6,282 nucleotides of DNA, from NCBI GenBank assembly GCA_030612175.1, contig JAUWOJ010000062.1, positions 1 to 6,282 on the forward strand. The letters are read 5' to 3'. The notes under the pieces are model-generated. The model saw only the letters and a program-made list of their open reading frames with translations. It did not search any database and was not told where the DNA came from. The stretch's first letter is position 1. Each line of letters starts with the position of its first letter. A program made the translations under genes and the position numbers. Origin of the DNA: Candidatus Bipolaricaulota bacterium (GTDB lineage Bacteria > Bipolaricaulota > Bipolaricaulia > UBA7950 > UBA9294). Of this stretch, positions 5,489 to 6,282 are shown piece by piece.

Positions 5489-5915
5489 GACAAAAAGAAT
5501 AAAGGTTCTTGTTGTCGAAGATAATCTTGATGATGAAACAATCATCAAACGAGCGATGAGAAAGGGTGATGTCAAGTGCGACCTGTACTTTGCTCGTGAC
5601 GGAGAGGAAGCGCTCGACTTTCTGTCGCATAAGAACAAGTTTGTCGATGTTCCCCGCCCCGATTTGATACTCCTCGATCTGAACCTTCCCAAGATCAGTG
5701 GCTTCGAGGTATTAGACAAGATCAAATGTGATGACCGATTGCGGCGCATCCCTGTAATCGTGTTGACCATCTCTGAACGAGAAGAAGACATGGTAAAGGC
5801 CTATGACAGTGGGGCGGCAAGCTTCATGACAAAACCTGTTGACTCAAGAGACTTTGAGCGCTTGATTGAAACCGTACAGCAATACTGGCGGGCTGCTCAA
5901 TCTCCCCCAGAATAA
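5481..5915 (+). CDS. Single-domain response regulator, Rcp1-like
   Basis: This 144-residue protein is a receiver domain only, with no output domain. The acidic pocket is Glu13-Asp14, the phospho-acceptor is Asp66 within LILLDLNLPK, and the switch residues are Thr96 and Lys118 (TKP). The LLDLNLPK motif, the long loop before it (FLSHKNKFVDVPRPD) and the aromatic tail (QQYWRAA) are typical of the Rcp1 family, which receives phosphate from phytochrome-like kinases. The start is GTG 5481, with GAGGTGA (5468-5474) as a perfect Shine-Dalgarno match, and it overlaps the kinase gene by 8 nt, implying coupled translation. Without an output domain it must act by protein contact or as a phosphate relay or sink. 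The Crp-like protein upstream is a possible but unproven partner. A downstream hybrid kinase or diguanylate cyclase elsewhere in the genome is equally possible. Confidence 0.95.
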   Translation: MLKTKRIKVLVVEDNLDDETIIKRAMRKGDVKCDLYFARDGEEALDFLSHKNKFVDVPRPDLILLDLNLPKISGFEVLDKIKCDDRLRRIPVIVLTISEREEDMVKAYDSGAASFMTKPVDSRDFERLIETVQQYWRAAQSPPE

Positions 5916-5940
5916 CAGGACGTCTGGCGCTCTTTTTCTT
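5907..5940 (+). terminator. Candidate terminator overlapping the receiver stop codon
   Basis: CCAGA (5907-5911) pairs with TCTGG (5923-5927) across an 11-nt loop, and a T-rich tract (5931-5940) follows 3 nt later. The U-run is good but the stem is only 5 bp, so efficiency is doubtful. Confidence 0.3.
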
Positions 5941-6061
5941 AACCATTGAGATCAGCAGACGCCGCTACTAGTGCATGGATTTCTGGCCATTGCCCTCAAA
6001 AGATTTCTTGTTCGCGTCTATCCTTATGTCATGCGGTAAGAACATCTAATGGTTCTTCCCT

Positions 6062-6104
6062 GGGGAGACGGGCTTGGGCAGCAGGCCCGCCTTCCCCTTC
6101 TTTT
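6062..6104 (+). terminator. Strong hairpin followed by T-rich run
   Basis: GGGGAGACGGGC (6062-6073) pairs with the segment at 6085-6097 (GCCCG...TCCCC) with one internal irregularity and a loop of about 11 nt. TTCTTTT follows at 6098-6104. The stem is GC-rich and the T-run is on the plus-strand side only, so it probably ends transcripts coming from the receiver gene, about 150 nt past its stop. Confidence 0.5.
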
Positions 6105-6121
6105 GAGAACTGTAACAAGTG

Positions 6122-6155
6122 ATGAGTTCGTTGGGTTCGTTGGGTTCGTTGAGTT
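6122..6155. repeat. Tandem 9-bp repeat, TTGGGTTCG
   Basis: There are two perfect units (6131-6139, 6140-6148), flanked by a degenerate unit on the left (ATGAGTTCG, 6122-6130) and a partial one on the right (TTGAGTT, 6149-6155). It lies in non-coding DNA immediately before the right arm of the inverted repeat. Confidence 0.75.
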
Positions 6156-6162
6156 GAAAAGG

Positions 6163-6228
6163 CAGTCGGCAGTCGGGAGTCGAGAAGCAGTCGGCAGCCA
6201 AAACCAGTTGAATAGTCAAGTGGTTGAA
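6163..6228 (+). repeat. Right arm of the 66-bp long-range inverted repeat
   Basis: This segment is the near reverse complement of 2633-2698; the core 6163-6207 matches at 43 of 45 positions. The arm is itself built from CAGTCGG-like units (6163-6169, and again at 6188-6194), so it looks like part of a low-complexity dispersed family rather than a transposon end. The two arms enclose 3464 nt holding the Crp-like regulator, kinase and receiver. Confidence 0.8.
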
Positions 6229-6234
6229 GAGGAA

Positions 6235-6262
6235 GAATATCGAATATCGGATTGCGAATCTG
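6235..6262. repeat. Degenerate 7-bp tandem repeat, GAATATC
   Basis: Two perfect units (6235-6241, 6242-6248) are followed by two decayed ones (GGATTGC, GAATCTG). It is non-coding and of the same low-complexity style as the neighbouring repeats. Confidence 0.5.
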
Positions 6263-6282
6263 AAAAAGAGACTTCCGAAACG

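Larger units (their letters stand above)
5916..6282. other. Non-coding tail after the kinase-receiver pair
   Basis: I see no convincing gene in this 367-nt stretch. The longest start-to-stop frame I read by eye on the plus strand, beginning at the ATG near 5974, is about 24 codons and has no ribosome site. The stretch holds two candidate terminators, a 6-bp hairpin (AAGAAC 6038-6043, GTTCTT 6052-6057), a 9-bp tandem repeat, the right arm of the long inverted repeat and a 7-bp tandem repeat. Confidence 0.65.

Noticed and set aside
2633..6228. Transposon with terminal inverted repeats
   Set aside because: There is no transposase or integrase between the arms. I saw no target-site duplication, and the arms are built from low-complexity CAGTCGG units.
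6122..6262. CRISPR array or integron-type site made of short repeats
   Set aside because: The repeats are 7-9 bp, directly adjacent without spacers, and degenerate. They are low-complexity tandem repeats.

Overview
The window is 6.3 kb of bacterial chromosome with moderate base composition. It was probably taken from a Gram-negative organism: the first gene ends like an outer-membrane beta-barrel, and a multi-pass membrane histidine kinase is present. The intergenic DNA is full of degenerate short motifs (CAGTCGG, CTGATAACT, TTGGGTTCG, GAATATC), a style common in Acidobacteriota and similar environmental lineages. That placement is only a guess.

Left part (1-2392), pyrimidine salvage. A 5'-truncated barrel-like gene overlaps by one base a complete cytidine deaminase gene (cdd). 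The deaminase gene runs tail to tail, with a 5-nt gap, into a pyrimidine-nucleoside phosphorylase gene (pdp) on the minus strand. Together they would turn cytidine or deoxycytidine into uridine or deoxyuridine, then into uracil plus (deoxy)ribose-1-phosphate. Head to head with pdp, sharing an overlapping promoter region, is a small 72-codon reading frame. It has an excellent promoter and Shine-Dalgarno sequence but is broken by one in-frame TAA, and its family is not recognised.

Middle gap (2393-2836). This is about 440 nt without a supported gene. It holds several hairpins, one arm of a long inverted repeat, and the promoter of the next gene.

Right part (2837-5915), signalling. A Crp/Fnr-type regulator is followed by a membrane histidine kinase (four predicted membrane helices, two PAS domains, HisKA, HATPase). 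The kinase overlaps by 8 nt a stand-alone Rcp1-like response regulator. Kinase and receiver almost certainly form one two-component pair. The Crp-like protein, the only DNA-binding protein seen here, may be the transcriptional arm of the same module, but that is inference. Its cyclic-nucleotide pocket and recognition helix both depart from E. coli CRP.

Right tail (5916-6282). This is non-coding: two candidate terminators, short tandem repeats, and the second arm of the inverted repeat. The two arms (59 of 66 positions matching, 43 of 45 in the core) bracket exactly the regulator-kinase-receiver block. That is the most unusual structural feature of the window. I see no CRISPR array, tRNA, rRNA, transposase or integrase.
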